From: Heligmosomoides polygyrus polygyrus
Lineage: Eukaryota > Nematoda > Chromadorea > Rhabditida > Heligmosomidae
Length of the DNA stretch: 64,000 bases
NCBI GenBank assembly: GCA_947396885.1
Contig: OX377205.1
Coordinates: 62,592,969-62,656,968, forward strand
Reading direction: 5' to 3'
Both the position numbers and the translations under genes were made by a program. Every line of letters begins with the position of its first letter. The stretch's first letter is position 1. The notes under the pieces are model-generated. The model worked only from the letters and a program-made list of their open reading frames with translations. It was not told where the DNA came from and searched no databases. Below, piece after piece: positions 61,536 to 64,000 of the stretch.

Positions 61536-64000
61536 CTATCGAGTCTTGAGATAACTGTCAACGAGCCACTTATATTGGTTTAACGAAGATGGCAAAGCAT
61601 GATTTTTGGAAAACAATAAGAATTCAGAGCCGGCCCTTTGAGTAAAGAAGGATGCGCGAACACAACTTTTGGCCACAGGATAATGAATTTTAGATCTACA
61701 ACCCCTAGTGGTAGAATGATGGACTGTGTAAAGATCAGTAAGTGGAAGTGCAACCTTTCCAGTCATCATCTTGAAAATCATAATTAGATCGTTTCGCTTC
61801 CTACGGATAGCAAGCGATTCCAGCTTGAATATTATATTACGATCATGCGCTGATGGAACGGTGGTGTAGTCATAGCCATTTAAACGTAACCATAGCTTTC
61901 TAGTGTAGCCGTTCTGCACTGATTCAAGTCTCTGTATGCAGCATTTACGGTGAGGACTAAACACAGTGGTGCCGTACTCCAATATTGGACGAACATACGA
62001 TTTGTATGCAAGAAGCAAGTGAGCTGCTGAATTCGTAGATAGAGCTCTAAATATATTATGAGTTATTCTTTCAGCTTTTTTTGCAATCATTTCACAATGT
62101 TCTGAAAAAGTAAGTTTTTTATCCAAGATAAAGCCGAGATCTCGCAGACTTTCTTCACTAAGTAGTTTGCTACTGCCAAGGTTATAAATGCGCCTAGCCG
62201 AATTTGAATTGCCGAGATGAAAAACTCTAGTCTTTGGTGCTGAGATAGGTAATTTCCACCTGTCCGACCAATCGGCAACTTCTGAAACTGCACATTGAAG
62301 GGCAAAATGGTCCTCTGCACACGTAATATTCCTGTATATTTTTATATCGTCAGCAAACATTTTGCACTTAACGCCATGTCGTTCAATCAAGTCAGGTAAA
62401 TCAGATGTGTAAATGATGAAGAGAATAGGTGACAGTACACCTCCCTGTGGAACACCACTCGTAATTGTGTAAGACGGAGAAAATTTTCCATTAACCTTCA
62501 CTTGGAAGGATCTATTTGTGATAAAATTCTTCACCCACTTAACAATTCTATGATGAATACCAACAATTTGCAGTTTGAGAATAAGTTCTTTGAAGGGAAC
62601 CTTATCGAAAGCCTTGCTGAAGTCAAAAAAGACTACGTCAACGTCATTGTTTTCATCCAATGCCTTGGTCCAATCATTCAAAGTAGATAGCATCAAGGTC
62701 TCAGTTGATCTTCCAACACTGAAGCCATATTGACTTTTTGGTATTACCTCATGTGCTTCAATATGTTTCACAAGAGCCACTTTCAAAATTTTCTCGAAAA
62801 TTCTTGAAAAGATTGATGTAATACTAATAGGACGATAGTTTGATACTTTATCATGTGGCGATTTTTTGGGGATAGGTGTAACGAATGCATGCTTCCACCG
62901 ATTTGGTATTGCACTATGCATATAACTAAAATTGAAGATATGTTCAAGAGGAGCAACTAAAGCTACAGCAACCTTCTTAATGAAGTAAGCAGGTATATCG
63001 TCAGGAGTAGTAGTGTACGATAACGGTAGGTCATTTAGATGCTTGAAAATATCTTCTTTGTAAAACCAAACTAAGCTATCAGATGTGGCACTTTGAGTGG
63101 AAAAGTCTTACTCTACCCATGTTTTATTATCTGAATCAACGGCGTACGACTTTTTGAAATATAGGGCTAGCATAGAAGCTTTTTCAAAATCAGTGACAGC
63201 TGAGTTCCCTTCGTCATCTACTAACGTCGGGATCTTAGTTGACTTCCTCAGCCTAGAATTCAGCAATTTATATAGCGAGCATTTTTTTGGATTGTCCAAG
63301 AGTTTCCGTTCAACGTAACTGTTGTATTTTCTGAGAAGACGGTCAAATTTAGTTTTAATAAACTTGAAACGTTCGCAGGTCTGAAGACATGGATTGCTTT
63401 GAGAGTCCAGCCAGGCTTTTTCTTTGAGCTCAAAAAGCTTAGACAGATGCGGTGGAACGTTGCCTCCATTCAGGGGTTGTCTTTCAAGGGGGACATACTC
63501 CTGAATGGATGCATGCAAAACTGATAGGAAAAACTCATACTTGTCGTTGACATCAGGTAGAGCTTCCAAAATATATCTCCAATCAAAGGAGCATAAAAAT
63601 CGGCAAATGTCTTCATATGGCGCTTTGTGAAAGGACCTCCGGAGGCGAAAGTACAGGGGATCCATGAAGGCTTTCACATTGTAAGAGAGGCTATAGTGAT
63701 CACTTGACCCAGTTGGTGCCATCACAAGTAAATCTCGTATTAGTTTCGTGTCGTTGCATAGAACGAGATCAAGTATATGATTACCACGAGTTGGTTTAAG
63801 AACTTTTTGAACAAGCTTGCTAGAGTTGCAAAAATTTAGGAACACTTGCGATGCATAAGAAGAGGCGATATTTGATACCCTAATGCGTGGACTGAATTGT
63901 GGAAACGACTTTGGGCTTTGCTTCTACCTATTACTCTGAACGATCACCTATTCTACTTTTCTCCCATTTTAATATCCCAGACTACGTTTCTCAGACTCAA
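61536..64000 (-). pseudogene. CR1-like retrotransposon ORF2 with one stop codon
   Basis: On the minus strand from about 63,845, an endonuclease C-terminal part (LDLVLCND, GSSDHYSLSY with the final SDH motif) leads into RT. A single TAA at 63,108-63,110 interrupts the frame, which then continues in phase through NYRPISITSIFSRIFEKIL, FFDFSKAFDKVPF, TSGVPQGGVLSPILFIIY, CKMFADDIKIYRN (FADD box intact) and LRDLGFILDKKLTFSEH to PSSLNQYKWLVDSYLKTR and the stop at 61,536. The 3' half is 461 codons without a break. The 5' end lies beyond 64,000; the sequence from 63,850 on is frame-disturbed (SGILKWEKSRIGD). Recently inactivated, by appearance. Confidence 0.85.

Noticed and set aside
1..64000. CRISPR array, rRNA operon or prokaryotic operon
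   Set aside because: No regularly spaced short repeats with unique spacers, no rRNA-like blocks, and no run of tightly packed intact genes. The content is eukaryotic transposons.

Overview
The window looks like a repeat-choked, non-coding or heterochromatin-like stretch of a metazoan genome. The mix of elements (RTE-type and CR1-like non-LTR retrotransposons, Penelope-like elements with GIY-YIG endonuclease, BEL/Pao, Tc1/mariner/maT relics, tRNA-derived SINEs, a Helitron) fits a parasitic nematode, probably clade V strongylid-like. That placement is inference from element types only. I recognise no host protein-coding gene, rRNA, canonical tRNA or CRISPR array with confidence.

Layout. 0-9.5 kb: an RTE 3' stub, two tRNA-derived SINE copies, a Penelope endonuclease relic followed by a hammerhead-like motif, a mariner relic and an RTE 5' fragment. 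9.55-16.13 kb: a giant foldback (palindromic) element whose left arm was later split by a deleted LTR element carrying a BEL-type integrase tail. 16.1-21.6 kb: an RTE 3' half, three arrays of TTCGAA-rich minisatellite and a hairpin. 22.0-24.05 kb: a TA-flanked palindrome made of two inverted 3' halves of a Tc1-like element, split by a CR1-like stub. 28.3-29.3 kb: a TA-flanked, almost perfectly palindromic mariner-ended element. 30.6-34.6 kb: a Penelope-like element on the minus strand, interrupted by a 5'-truncated non-LTR insert with a 13-bp target duplication, facing an inverted partial second copy and a second hammerhead-like motif. 34.6-36.0 kb: mariner and CR1 relics. 36.1-40.0 kb: a decayed BEL/Pao element without integrase. 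40.09-43.45 kb: a complete RTE-type element with an uninterrupted 985-codon ORF and a perfect 17-bp target duplication, the only plausibly functional gene here. 43.8-46.3 kb: a TA-flanked non-autonomous element with long terminal inverted repeats. 47-57 kb: CR1, maT and several RTE relics plus SINEs. 57.4-59.7 kb: a non-LTR RT relic hit by a Helitron (57,678-58,801) and by a 421-bp MITE with an 8-bp duplication. 61.4-64.0 kb: a CR1-like element broken by a single in-frame stop and running off the window.

Common theme. Six unrelated elements exist as inverted duplications. In three of them (Tc1-like, mariner-like, maT-like) both ends appear to derive from the same terminus. Nested insertions give a relative order of events in several places. 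All boundaries were read by eye; identities are impressions, not computed values.
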